DNA of 64,000 nt from NCBI GenBank assembly GCA_009731425.1, contig AP018794.1, positions 62,001 through 126,000 on the forward strand. Direction: 5' to 3'. Positions 44,506-53,817 of the stretch are shown one piece after another; the stretch's first letter is position 1, and each line of letters opens with the position of its first letter. Made by a program: the position numbers and the translations under genes. This stretch comes from Lachnospiraceae bacterium KM106-2. Lineage in GTDB: Bacteria > Bacillota > Clostridia > Lachnospirales > Lachnospiraceae. The notes under the pieces were generated by a model that was given only the letters and a program-made list of their open reading frames with translations, searched no databases and was not told where the DNA came from.

Positions 44506-46362
44506 ATGAACAGGATAAAAATGAGACTGCATGAAAATATTATGATACAGACCTTTCAGTTACTTCGGAGAAATCTGATTTTATTGTTGTCCTGTCAAGT
44601 TACATTCTTTTTCATCGTAATTTTAGGAATGGCACCACTTGTAGAATGGATATTTGGGAAAGCTATTCATCTCGCTGGTTATAGCTATCTTTCGATGGAA
44701 AATCTAAAACATTTCTTAGTACATCCAGTGGCTTTTATATGCCTATTATTTATCGGGTGTCTTATGCTGCTTGCGGGGCTTTATTATATGTGTATCATTT
44801 ACACATTACTTTCGCTACAGGAACATCGAATCAAGCTGAATTTATTTAATATTTATCTGACAGCAGGAAAACATCTTTATTTGGCACTAAAAAAAATAAA
44901 TGGAAAAGTCGTATTACTTGTGATCAGTTTTTATGTCTCCTGTAATGCGCTTATGATCTATGGAGTTTATACACGGACTCGAATTCCACGTTATCTAGCT
45001 AAAAATGTGATGAGTCTGAATAAGATAGAAGTACTCTTTTATATTGGGTTATTGTTTTTTGTCGTTATCATGATCGAGAATATCATGGTCCTTCCGATCA
45101 TGCTTGGTGAGGGAAGACCTTATGAGCAATCGGTATATATTCATCATAGATTAAGCAGAGGAAAGAAATTCTATCTGGCTAGCTTGATTATTAGCTTTGA
45201 GGCAATCCTTATTGCGATTATGTTAATGCTATACTATGCATTTATGTTTTTGATTGCATTTCTTGTGGCATTCTCAGCCAGATGGACCGTTAGTACCGTG
45301 GCATTCTTCACAATCTATGATCGATCGAATATGTACATGATGATTCTCGGCGCGATCTTTAGTACAACGGCCAATTTAGCATTTAGTTTCATGCTTTCCT
45401 TGCTCCGTAATAAGAAAGAGAGACTGATCATCTTAGAAGAAGGCATGCAGCAGGTTAGTGTAACATCATGGAGAGAAAAACTATATCCAAGACGTGTGAT
45501 GACAATGATCGTAATTGGATTCTTAGTGGTAGATGCAACGTACTTTATTGTTCATAAAATAAGTAATGATTCACCAGCACTATTAGAAGGTTTTTCGGAG
45601 ACGCAGATCACCGCGCATAGAGGATGTTCCTTAGAGGCACCAGAGAATACTCTTCCAGCCATAGAGAAGGCAGCGGATTCAGGAGCAGATTATGCTGAAT
45701 TTGACGTGCAATTATCCAAAGATGGCTTTGTAATGTTAATGCATGATGCAACGCTACTTCGAACAACCGGGGTTAAGAACCGAGTAGGCAGATTAAGCTA
45801 TGATCAATTAAAAGAATTAGATGCAGGATATCTGTTTAGTCAGAAATTTAAAGGTACGAGGATTCCAACTCTATCTGAGGTGTTAGAGGCTTGTAAAGGA
45901 AAGATTTTTTTGAATATCGAGATTAAGGTAGTGGATGAGGATACCGAAAAGGAACTTGTTGAAAAAGTAGTCGGTCTGGTAAAAGATTATAACTATGAGA
46001 GACAGTGCGTTATTACATCTACGAGTCTTTCAGCCTTAGAACGAGTAAAGAAGATTGAACCAAAAGTAAAGACAGGCTATATTATTACATTTGGATTTTC
46101 ACAATGTGTGAATAATAAAAATATCGATGCATTAAGTATGAACTCACAGTTTATAACAGATAATGTGATTGATAGAGCACATAGAGAAGGAAAAGCGGTA
46201 TTTGCATGGACGGTTAATGAACGTAGAGAAATTAATCGAATGTTAGAACTTGGTGTGGATAATATTATTACGGATCGTCCAAAATATGTAAAACATATGA
46301 TCTTATCGCAACGAGGTTCCAACAATAGCTTTAAGGATTTGGTAAAGATTATATTGAAATAG
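44506..46362 (+). CDS. Membrane-anchored glycerophosphodiester phosphodiesterase
   Basis: 618 residues. Residues about 1-350 hold eight or so membrane helices (GPDPase_memb domain); the rest is a GDPD TIM barrel, with ITAHRGCSLEAPENT (catalytic His about 370), AEFDVQLSKDG and MHDATLLRTT (second His), and NIEIK. It hydrolyses glycerophosphodiesters to glycerol-3-phosphate and an alcohol, with the catalytic domain after the last helix. AGAGGGAAG precedes the ATG. Found next to a TPR lipoprotein gene. Confidence 0.92.
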   Translation: MNRIKMRLHENIMIQTFQLLRRNLILLLSCQVTFFFIVILGMAPLVEWIFGKAIHLAGYSYLSMENLKHFLVHPVAFICLLFIGCLMLLAGLYYMCIIYTLLSLQEHRIKLNLFNIYLTAGKHLYLALKKINGKVVLLVISFYVSCNALMIYGVYTRTRIPRYLAKNVMSLNKIEVLFYIGLLFFVVIMIENIMVLPIMLGEGRPYEQSVYIHHRLSRGKKFYLASLIISFEAILIAIMLMLYYAFMFLIAFLVAFSARWTVSTVAFFTIYDRSNMYMMILGAIFSTTANLAFSFMLSLLRNKKERLIILEEGMQQVSVTSWREKLYPRRVMTMIVIGFLVVDATYFIVHKISNDSPALLEGFSETQITAHRGCSLEAPENTLPAIEKAADSGADYAEFDVQLSKDGFVMLMHDATLLRTTGVKNRVGRLSYDQLKELDAGYLFSQKFKGTRIPTLSEVLEACKGKIFLNIEIKVVDEDTEKELVEKVVGLVKDYNYERQCVITSTSLSALERVKKIEPKVKTGYIITFGFSQCVNNKNIDALSMNSQFITDNVIDRAHREGKAVFAWTVNERREINRMLELGVDNIITDRPKYVKHMILSQRGSNNSFKDLVKIILK

Positions 46363-46391
46363 TTGCAAAATGCAGGGGCTGATTTTATAAT
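46363..46391 (+). promoter_or_regulatory. Promoter of the TPR lipoprotein gene
   Basis: TTGCAA (46363-46368), 17-bp spacer, TATAAT (46386-46391). Confidence 0.65.
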
Positions 46392-46437
46392 AAGAATGTT
46401 GCAGACACGTAAGAAAATGAAAAAATAGAGGTATATT

Positions 46438-47607
46438 ATGAAATATAGAAAATTATGTATTCTCTTATCCGCGACGATACTCGCAATGACAGGATGTAGT
46501 AGTAATAATGCTTCCGGCCATTATAAGTCAGGGATGGAGCTTTTTGATAAAGGTCAATATGAGCAGGCCAGTGAAGATTTTGCTGAGGCAATTAAGCAAA
46601 ATGGAGATCGTGCAGAATATTATATTGCATATGGAATGTCGCTCGTTAAGTTGAAGAAGTATGATGAAGCAGTCGTACAATTCGATAAGGTCATTATGAA
46701 ACATGAGAATCAAATTGTGCATGAAAATAATAAGAAGGCATACCGAGGAAAAGGAATTGCTTATTATGAGGCACAAAAATACGATAAGGCACAAAAGGAA
46801 TTTGAAAAAGCGCTTAAGTTAACAGAATTAAGTGACTTAAATAGTGATCTTTATTTATATTTAGGAGATTGTCAGATCAAGAATGGCGATTATAAAGGAG
46901 CCATCGCAACATATAATGAATTAATAGCTGAGGATAAGAGCGAAGCAACCTATTATGTGAAGCGTGCCAATGCATATCAATTACTAGGAAAGTCGAAAGA
47001 AGCGATTGCGGATTATGATAAAGCGATTGAATATGATGATGATAATTATGATATCTATTTTGGGAAATACTTTATGTTGTTAGCAGAAGGCGATAAATCT
47101 GGTGCATCAGAAGTGCTTACCCAAGCCTTAGCAATTAAAAATGATGAAGCAGATTTATTCAATATTGCCAGAATTCATTATTATCAAAAAGACTATAATA
47201 ATGCATTGAGTGAATTTAACAATGTTTCCAGTAAAAATGCTAATGCTTATTTTTATATTGGACAGATCTATTACTCAAAGAAAGATTATACGAATGCGAA
47301 AAAGAGTTATGAGAAGTATATTAAGAAAGTAGATCGTGTTCAAGAAGTTAGCGTATATAATCAACTTGCAATGTGTGAATTAAAGAATGAAGAATATGAG
47401 AAAGCTTATCAGTATGTTGAAAAAGGACTTTCTTATCAAGATGCCTCGTTAGCGAAAGTTTTGAGTTTTAACGAAGTAATCTGTTTAGAAAAAATCGGAG
47501 AATATGACAAGGCTTATAAGAAAGCAGTTGCCTACATGGAAAAATATAATAGCGATAAAGAAATGAAGAAGGAACTGGAATTCTTAGAAACCAGAGTAGG
47601 AGAATAG
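46438..47607 (+). CDS. TPR-repeat lipoprotein
   Basis: 389 residues. Lipobox MTGC (Cys about 20) after a short signal peptide. At least eight tetratricopeptide repeats follow (for example KSGMELFDKGQYEQASEDFAE; KAYRGKGIAYYEAQKYDKA). It is anchored outside the cytoplasmic membrane and probably acts as a protein scaffold. hflX follows 8 bases after its stop, apparently by chance of gene order rather than function. Confidence 0.88.
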   Translation: MKYRKLCILLSATILAMTGCSSNNASGHYKSGMELFDKGQYEQASEDFAEAIKQNGDRAEYYIAYGMSLVKLKKYDEAVVQFDKVIMKHENQIVHENNKKAYRGKGIAYYEAQKYDKAQKEFEKALKLTELSDLNSDLYLYLGDCQIKNGDYKGAIATYNELIAEDKSEATYYVKRANAYQLLGKSKEAIADYDKAIEYDDDNYDIYFGKYFMLLAEGDKSGASEVLTQALAIKNDEADLFNIARIHYYQKDYNNALSEFNNVSSKNANAYFYIGQIYYSKKDYTNAKKSYEKYIKKVDRVQEVSVYNQLAMCELKNEEYEKAYQYVEKGLSYQDASLAKVLSFNEVICLEKIGEYDKAYKKAVAYMEKYNSDKEMKKELEFLETRVGE

Positions 47608-47615
47608 AGAATTAT

Positions 47616-48860
47616 ATGGCAGAACTTTATGATATAGAAGAAGTAAAAGAGCGTGTGATCTTAGTTGGTGTAGCCGACTATGATAACGATGATACAAAAG
47701 AGTCACTCGATGAGCTAGAGGAACTTGCAAAGACAGCAAATGCAGAAACCGTTGCAAAAGTGATTCAGAATCGTGACCGTATTCATCCTGGAACATATAT
47801 TGGAAAAGGAAAGATTGAAGAGGTCAGATTATTAGCAGAACAATTACATGCAACTTGCATCGTATGTGATGATGAATTATCACCAGCACAGCTTAAGAAC
47901 TTAGAAGATGCACTTCAACTTAAAGTAATTGATCGTACTGTTATGATCTTGGATATCTTTGCAGGAAGAGCCACTACGAGAGAGGGTAAGATTCAAGTCG
48001 AGTTAGCGCAGTTAAGATACCGTGCTACAAGATTGGTCGGATTAAGAAGTTCACTCTCAAGACTTGGTGGTGGAATTGGAACCAGAGGACCTGGTGAGAA
48101 GAAATTAGAGATGGATCGTCGTCTGATCAAAGATCGTATCTCTCAATTAAAGAAAGAATTAGCAGGTGTTACTCAAGCAAGAGAGACCTTACGAGCACAA
48201 AGAAGTAAGAATCCGATCCCGATCGTAGCAATCGTTGGATATACCAATGCAGGAAAGTCAACGTTACTTAATACGTTAACGAATGCCGGTGTCTTAGAAG
48301 AAGATCAATTATTTGCAACACTTGATCCGACAACGAGAAAATTACAATTAGAGAGCGGACAGGAGATCCTTCTTACTGATACGGTTGGATTTATTCGTAA
48401 ATTACCTCATCATTTGATCGAAGCATTTAAGAGTACGTTAGAAGAGGCAAAATATGCCGATATCATTCTTCATGTTGTAGATTGCTCTAATCCTGTTTAT
48501 GATAAGCAGATGCATATTGTCTATGAGACATTGCACAATCTTGGAGTAAAGGACAAACCAATCATCACAGCGTTTAATAAAGTTGATCGTTTAGAAGAGG
48601 AAATCTCATTAAAAGATTTAAAGGCTGATAAAACGATAAAGATCAGTGCTAAAAATGGTATTAATCTAGATGGTCTGTTAAATACCTTTGAAGAAGTATT
48701 AAGAGACCGAAAGGTGTTAATTGAAAGACTGTTTAGCTACAATGATGCAGGGAAAATTCAATTTATAAGAAAATATGGACAATTGTTAGAAGAAGAGTAT
48801 AAAGAAGATGGAATCTATGTAAAAGCATATCTTCCAAAGGAATTAGAGGGACAATTGTAA
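47616..48860 (+). CDS. hflX: Ribosome-associated GTPase HflX
   Basis: 414 residues. N-terminal HflX domain (NRDRIHPGTYIGKGKIEEV, ARATTREGKIQVELAQLRY) and central G domain (GYTNAGKSTLLN, DTVGFIRKLPHHLIEAF, NKVD). Splits or rescues stalled 70S/100S ribosomes, in stress. A short C-terminal helical part ends at EGQL. AGGAG lies ahead of the ATG. Confidence 0.95.
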   Translation: MAELYDIEEVKERVILVGVADYDNDDTKESLDELEELAKTANAETVAKVIQNRDRIHPGTYIGKGKIEEVRLLAEQLHATCIVCDDELSPAQLKNLEDALQLKVIDRTVMILDIFAGRATTREGKIQVELAQLRYRATRLVGLRSSLSRLGGGIGTRGPGEKKLEMDRRLIKDRISQLKKELAGVTQARETLRAQRSKNPIPIVAIVGYTNAGKSTLLNTLTNAGVLEEDQLFATLDPTTRKLQLESGQEILLTDTVGFIRKLPHHLIEAFKSTLEEAKYADIILHVVDCSNPVYDKQMHIVYETLHNLGVKDKPIITAFNKVDRLEEEISLKDLKADKTIKISAKNGINLDGLLNTFEEVLRDRKVLIERLFSYNDAGKIQFIRKYGQLLEEEYKEDGIYVKAYLPKELEGQL

Positions 48861-48869
48861 AAAACGAAA

Positions 48870-48905
48870 GAAGTTAGTACACAATATATTGTACTAACTT
48901 CTTTT
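48870..48905 (+). terminator. hflX terminator, overlapping an NrdR box
   Basis: GAAGTTAGTACA pairs with TGTACTAACTTC (through about 48901), then TTTT. The loop contains the NrdR-like box. Confidence 0.75.
48879..48894. promoter_or_regulatory. NrdR box 1
   Basis: ACACAATATATTGTAC matches the NrdR consensus acaCwAtATaTwGtgt at 14 of 16 positions. Confidence 0.7.
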
Positions 48906-48909
48906 ATAT

Positions 48910-48925
48910 TTAGCATATATTGTAT
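48910..48925. promoter_or_regulatory. NrdR box 2
   Basis: TTAGCATATATTGTAT keeps the core ATATATTGT. It lies exactly 31 bp from box 1, three helical turns, the usual NrdR pair spacing. Confidence 0.65.
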
Positions 48926-48931
48926 AAGAGA

Positions 48932-48960
48932 TTGATAATTATATGAAATTATGATAGGAT
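48932..48960 (+). promoter_or_regulatory. nrdD promoter
   Basis: TTGATA (48932-48937), 17-bp spacer, TAGGAT (48955-48960), 7 bp downstream of NrdR box 2. Confidence 0.55.
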
Positions 48961-49018
48961 AAAGTAAATAATAACCAGTTAGATCTGGGCTGTTCCTAAT
49001 GGGGAGGGAGAGGTTTGT

Positions 49019-51391
49019 ATGATCCAAGTAATCAAACGTGATGGGGAGATTGCAAAGTTTGATCTATCTAAGATTTCTGATGCGATCGGAAAAGCATTCG
49101 TGGCTACCAACAAAGTATATACAGAAGATATCATTAATCTACTCTCATTACGTGTTACATCTGACTTTCAGGATAAAGCACATGATGATCAGATATCGGT
49201 AGAATCGATACAAGATAGTGTGGAACACGTCCTAGAGCAGACGGGCTATACTGATGTGGCAAAAGCGTACATTCTTTATCGTAAAAATCGAGAGAAGATC
49301 CGTAATATGAAGTCAACCATATTAGATTATAAAGAGTTGGTGAATAGTTATGTACAAGAAGAAGACTGGAGAGTAAAGGAGAATTCTACAGTTACTTATT
49401 CTGTCGGGGGTCTGATCCTTCATAATTCGGGATCGATCACAGCAAATTATTGGCTTTCGGAAATATATGATGAAGAGATTGCAGAAGCTCATCGTAATGC
49501 TGATCTACATATTCATGATTTGTCCATGCTGACAGGATATTGTGCAGGCTGGTCATTAAAGCAGCTGATAAAAGAAGGACTTGGAGGAATTACCGGGAAG
49601 ATCACCTCATCACCTGCAAGTCATTTATCTACGCTTTGTAATCAAATGGTGAATTTTTTAGGAATCATGCAGAATGAATGGGCAGGTGCACAAGCATTCT
49701 CTTCGTTTGATACTTATCTTTCACCCTTTGTTAAGGTGGACCATTTAACCTATAAAGAAGTAAAACAATGTATTCAATCATTTATCTATGGGGTAAATAC
49801 ACCAAGCCGTTGGGGAACTCAAGCACCATTTTCTAATATTACAATTGATTGGATCGTACCAGACGATCTACGGAATCTTCCTTGTATTGTAGGCGGTAAG
49901 GAACAAAATTTTACCTATGGTGACTGTAAGAAAGAAATGGACATGGTCAATAAAGCCTTTATCGAGATCATGTTAGAGGGAGATGCCAATGGAAGGGGAT
50001 TTCAATATCCGATCCCTACGTATTCTATTACAAAAGACTTTGATTGGTCCGATACCGAGAATAACCGGTTGTTATTTGAGATGACTTCCAAATACGGAAC
50101 TCCGTATTTCTCTAATTATATTAATAGTGATATGCAGCCAAGTGATGTTCGTTCTATGTGCTGCAGGCTGCGTCTTGATCTTAGAGAACTTCGTAAAAAA
50201 ACAGGAGGCTTCTTTGGTTCAGGAGAAAGTACAGGTAGTATCGGTGTAGTAACCATTAATATGCCAAGAATTGCTTATCTATCAGAAAATGAGTTGGACT
50301 TCTTCCGAAGATTGGATCATATGATGGATCTTGCAGCAAGATCATTGAAAGTGAAACGAGAAGTCATTTCTAAGTTACTAAAAGAGGGACTTTATCCATA
50401 TACCAAACGGTATCTAGGCAGCTTTGAGAATCATTTCTCTACCATCGGTCTGATCGGAATGAATGAGGTCGGGCTAAATGCCAGCTTTTTAGGACGGGAC
50501 CTTACACATAAGGAGACACAGGATTTTACAATAAAAGTATTAAATCATATGAGACAGCGTCTATCAGATTATCAGGAACAGTATGGTGATCTCTACAATT
50601 TAGAGGCGACACCGGCAGAGTCGACCGCTTATCGATTAGCAAAACATGATAAAGAAAAGTATCCGGACATAAAGACGGCAGGCAAAGAAGGAGATACCCC
50701 TTATTATACGAATAGTTCGCATCTTCCTGTGGATGCAACCAATGATATCTTTGATGCTCTTGATATTGAAGATCCCTTACAGGTACTCTATACGTCAGGA
50801 ACCGTATTTCATGCTTTCCTTGGAGAAAAACTTCCTGATTGGAGAGCCGCAGCAAAGTTAGTAAAGACGATAGCAGAAAATTATAAGCTGCCTTATTATA
50901 CGATTTCACCAACTTATTCGATTTGTAAAACCCATGGATATTTATCTGGTGAGCAGTTCACCTGTCCTTATTGTCATCAGCCGGCAGAAGTATATAGCAG
51001 GATCACGGGATACTATCGTCCGGTTCAAAACTGGAATGCGGGAAAGACACAAGAATATAAGAATCGAAAAGTCTATGATACTTCGTATCAGAATGCAATT
51101 GATCCTAAAATGAAAGAAGAGAAAGATACGATATCCATTCAGTTAGAAGAGGAGGAAGAAGAACGTTATCTCTTTACAACACCCACCTGTCCAAACTGCA
51201 AATTGGCGAAGAATTATTTGAGTGATATTTCATATACTACAGTTGATGCTAGTCAGAATCCTGAACTGGCAAGCCGTTATGGAGTGATGCAGGCACCAAC
51301 CCTTGTTGTAGTAAGGAACGGCCAGATCCGAAAATATGTAAATGCATCTAATATCAGGGCATTTGCTTTGAATCAGCTAGTCTGTTTATAA
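49019..51391 (+). CDS. nrdD: Anaerobic ribonucleoside-triphosphate reductase with fused redoxin domain
   Basis: 790 residues. An ATP-cone (about 1-95; VIKRDGEIAKFDLSKI) precedes the glycyl radical core with the zinc site CKTHGYLSGEQFTCPYC and the radical glycine in SRITGYYRPV (about 663). The last 75 residues form a glutaredoxin/thioredoxin-like domain with CPNC (about 725; FTTPTCPNCKLAKNYL), fused to the enzyme. It makes dNTPs without oxygen. Activase nrdG is not adjacent. GGGAGGGAGAGG lies upstream. thyA and folA follow, a dNTP/thymidylate group. Confidence 0.94.
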   Translation: MIQVIKRDGEIAKFDLSKISDAIGKAFVATNKVYTEDIINLLSLRVTSDFQDKAHDDQISVESIQDSVEHVLEQTGYTDVAKAYILYRKNREKIRNMKSTILDYKELVNSYVQEEDWRVKENSTVTYSVGGLILHNSGSITANYWLSEIYDEEIAEAHRNADLHIHDLSMLTGYCAGWSLKQLIKEGLGGITGKITSSPASHLSTLCNQMVNFLGIMQNEWAGAQAFSSFDTYLSPFVKVDHLTYKEVKQCIQSFIYGVNTPSRWGTQAPFSNITIDWIVPDDLRNLPCIVGGKEQNFTYGDCKKEMDMVNKAFIEIMLEGDANGRGFQYPIPTYSITKDFDWSDTENNRLLFEMTSKYGTPYFSNYINSDMQPSDVRSMCCRLRLDLRELRKKTGGFFGSGESTGSIGVVTINMPRIAYLSENELDFFRRLDHMMDLAARSLKVKREVISKLLKEGLYPYTKRYLGSFENHFSTIGLIGMNEVGLNASFLGRDLTHKETQDFTIKVLNHMRQRLSDYQEQYGDLYNLEATPAESTAYRLAKHDKEKYPDIKTAGKEGDTPYYTNSSHLPVDATNDIFDALDIEDPLQVLYTSGTVFHAFLGEKLPDWRAAAKLVKTIAENYKLPYYTISPTYSICKTHGYLSGEQFTCPYCHQPAEVYSRITGYYRPVQNWNAGKTQEYKNRKVYDTSYQNAIDPKMKEEKDTISIQLEEEEEERYLFTTPTCPNCKLAKNYLSDISYTTVDASQNPELASRYGVMQAPTLVVVRNGQIRKYVNASNIRAFALNQLVCL

Positions 51392-51465
51392 AGAAAAAAT
51401 AGTTGCATCTATAGAGAAAACAAGATAGAATAAAACAAGTATGTTAACGAAAGAGAGGTTAAAAG

Positions 51466-52314
51466 ATGAGTTTAGCAGACAAGATTTTTATTGATATGTG
51501 TCAGGATATTATAGATAACGGGTATAGCACCGAGGGCGAGAAGGTACGTCCAAAGTGGGAAGACGGTTCCAGTGCATATACAATTAAGCAATTTGGAGTT
51601 GTAAATCGTTATGATCTATCCAAGGAATTTCCTGCTCTTACCCTTCGAAGAACCGGTATTAAAAGCTGTATTGATGAAATGTTATGGATTTGGCAAAAAA
51701 AATCTAATAACATCAATGATTTACACAGTCATATTTGGGATAGCTGGGCAGATAAAGATGGTTCCATCGGAAAAGCATATGGTTATCAGTTAGGTGTAAA
51801 ACATCAATACAAGGAAGGCGAAATGGATCAAGTTGACCGTGTAATTTATGACCTTAAGAATAATCCATATAGCCGTCGTATTATGACAAATATTTATGTA
51901 CATCAAGATCTTCATGAGATGAATCTATATCCATGTGCATATAGTGTGACTTTTAATGTAACAAACAATAAAGAGACTGGAAAGATGAAATTAAATGCAA
52001 TCTTAAATCAGCGCTCTCAGGATATTTTAGCAGCAAATAACTGGAATGTATGTCAGTATGCTGTTCTTGTACACATGTTAGCTCAAGTATGCGATATGGA
52101 AGTCGGGGAATTAGTTCATGTGATCGCAGATGCACATATCTATGACCGTCATCTTCCAATCATCAAAGAGTTGATCTCTCGTCCAACTTATGATGCACCA
52201 ACATTTTGGATGAATCCAGAAATTAAAGATTTCTATGAGTTTACCGTAGATGATTTCCGCTTAGATAATTATGTGACAGGACCAAAAGTAACTAATATTC
52301 CAATCGCAGTATAG
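51466..52314 (+). CDS. thyA: Thymidylate synthase
   Basis: 282 residues. Catalytic Cys in LYPCAYSVTF (about 159), phosphate-binding Arg in NQRSQDILAANNW, and DAHIYDRH near 225. The variations (LAANNWN in place of LGxPFN) indicate the divergent ThyA type of Bacillus/phage kind. It converts dUMP to dTMP with methylene-tetrahydrofolate; the DHFR gene follows 11 bases later to recycle the folate. GAGAGG precedes the ATG. Confidence 0.92.
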   Translation: MSLADKIFIDMCQDIIDNGYSTEGEKVRPKWEDGSSAYTIKQFGVVNRYDLSKEFPALTLRRTGIKSCIDEMLWIWQKKSNNINDLHSHIWDSWADKDGSIGKAYGYQLGVKHQYKEGEMDQVDRVIYDLKNNPYSRRIMTNIYVHQDLHEMNLYPCAYSVTFNVTNNKETGKMKLNAILNQRSQDILAANNWNVCQYAVLVHMLAQVCDMEVGELVHVIADAHIYDRHLPIIKELISRPTYDAPTFWMNPEIKDFYEFTVDDFRLDNYVTGPKVTNIPIAV

Positions 52315-52325
52315 GAGGACATAAG

Positions 52326-52832
52326 ATGAAATTAATCGTTGCGGTAGATAGTAACTGGGGAATTGGAAAGAATAATCAATTATTGGTAAGTATTCCTTCG
52401 GATATGAGATTCTTTCGTGAAGAGACAACAAAGAAAGTTGTTGTTATGGGACGTAAGACATTAGAATCTTTTCCAGGTAAGAAACCACTTAAAGATCGTG
52501 TGAATATCGTGATCACACGCGATAATAATTATAAAGTGGAAGGTGCGATCGTAGTACACAGTGTGGAAGAAGCACTAGAAGCAGTAAAAGATTATAATAC
52601 AGATGATGTGTACGTGATCGGTGGAGCTACTATTTATGAACAGATGCTTCCATACTGTAATCTTGCTCATGTAACGAAGATTGATTACTCTTATCATGCA
52701 GATACTCACTTCCCAAATCTTGATGAGATGGAAGGCTGGGAAATTACTGGCGAAAGTGAAGAACAAACATTTTATGATTTAGAATATCGTTTTGTGCGTT
52801 ATGAGAATAAGGCACAAAGTGCTGAAAATTAA
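52326..52832 (+). CDS. folA: Dihydrofolate reductase
   Basis: 168 residues. LIVAVDSNWGIGKNNQL, the substrate-binding IPSDMRFFRE (Asp about 27), VVMGRKTLESF and YVIGGATIYEQML are standard DHFR motifs. It regenerates tetrahydrofolate after ThyA. AGGAGG precedes the ATG, and thyA lies 11 bases upstream. Confidence 0.96.
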   Translation: MKLIVAVDSNWGIGKNNQLLVSIPSDMRFFREETTKKVVVMGRKTLESFPGKKPLKDRVNIVITRDNNYKVEGAIVVHSVEEALEAVKDYNTDDVYVIGGATIYEQMLPYCNLAHVTKIDYSYHADTHFPNLDEMEGWEITGESEEQTFYDLEYRFVRYENKAQSAEN

Positions 52833-52899
52833 AATAAGTTTTCATATGTGAGATACCCTTGGTCATACTATAGTACAAAGAAGAAAAGGATGCTATTGT

Positions 52900-53751
52900 A
52901 TGAAAAAGAAAGTTGGTTTTACATTGTTTGTCATTGCGGCCTTTGTTGCCTGTTATTTTATAAATAATGCCAATAAAGATTATGTAAAGCGACATGAGAC
53001 TTATGGCCAATTTATAAAGGACAAAGATTCTGAAGCAGAAGTAGCAAAAGTCTCCAATGACAAAACAAACGAGCTAAAGGTTGATGCAGAAAACGAATTA
53101 AATAAAACTGAAAATGAAGAGATTAAAAAGGTTGCCTATTTAACCTTTGATGATGGACCAAGTGATCATACAAAAGAAGTGCTTGCCACATTAAAGAAGT
53201 ATAATATTAAGGCAACCTTTTTTATGATTGGAGAAGAGATCACGCCAGAGAGAGAAGCCATGGTAAAAGAGATGGTGAAAGAAGGGCACGTGATCGGAGT
53301 ACATACTTATTGTCATCGTAAAAATGAAATGTATCAGAATAAAGAGTCTTGTGTAAAAGATTTTACCAAGGCTTATGACAAGTTAGTGGAAGTAACGGGA
53401 GTAAAGCCAAGTGTTTTTCGGTTTCCTTATGGAAGCGCCAATTGCTATTGCAATAATTTCTGCGTGGATGTTATTGAGGAAATGGATAAGAAGGGACTCA
53501 CCTATTATGATTGGAATGTAAGCGCAGAGGATGCAGTCGGTCATCCAACCACTTATTCCATTATGAAGAATATTGCAACGTTTAGAAAATATAATGAGCC
53601 AGTTGTATTGATGCATGATGGATCAAGCAATGGGCTTACGGCTAAAATGTTGCCACAGATCATCGAACGGATTAAAGCAGCAGGGTATGAATTTGATACC
53701 GTGGATAAACGAAGCAAGCCTTATCAGTGGCCACATGATTGGCAGAAATGA
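52900..53751 (+). CDS. Membrane-anchored polysaccharide deacetylase (NodB domain)
   Basis: 283 residues. One N-terminal membrane helix (about 4-22), a charged stem, and the NodB domain: motif 1 TFDDGPSDHTKE (about 85), motif 2 HTYCHRKNEMY, motif 3 RFPYGSANCYC, motif 4 DWNVSAEDA and motif 5 LMHDG. Removes acetyl groups from peptidoglycan or another N-acetyl-glycan outside the cell. The next gene, a SpoIID/peptidoglycan-binding protein, suggests a shared wall role. Confidence 0.92.
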   Translation: MKKKVGFTLFVIAAFVACYFINNANKDYVKRHETYGQFIKDKDSEAEVAKVSNDKTNELKVDAENELNKTENEEIKKVAYLTFDDGPSDHTKEVLATLKKYNIKATFFMIGEEITPEREAMVKEMVKEGHVIGVHTYCHRKNEMYQNKESCVKDFTKAYDKLVEVTGVKPSVFRFPYGSANCYCNNFCVDVIEEMDKKGLTYYDWNVSAEDAVGHPTTYSIMKNIATFRKYNEPVVLMHDGSSNGLTAKMLPQIIERIKAAGYEFDTVDKRSKPYQWPHDWQK

Positions 53752-53817
53752 TCAATAGATTGTCACGCATTGAGAAATGCAACATATTTTATTAGTAAAA
53801 TGGAAAATGAGGTAGTT

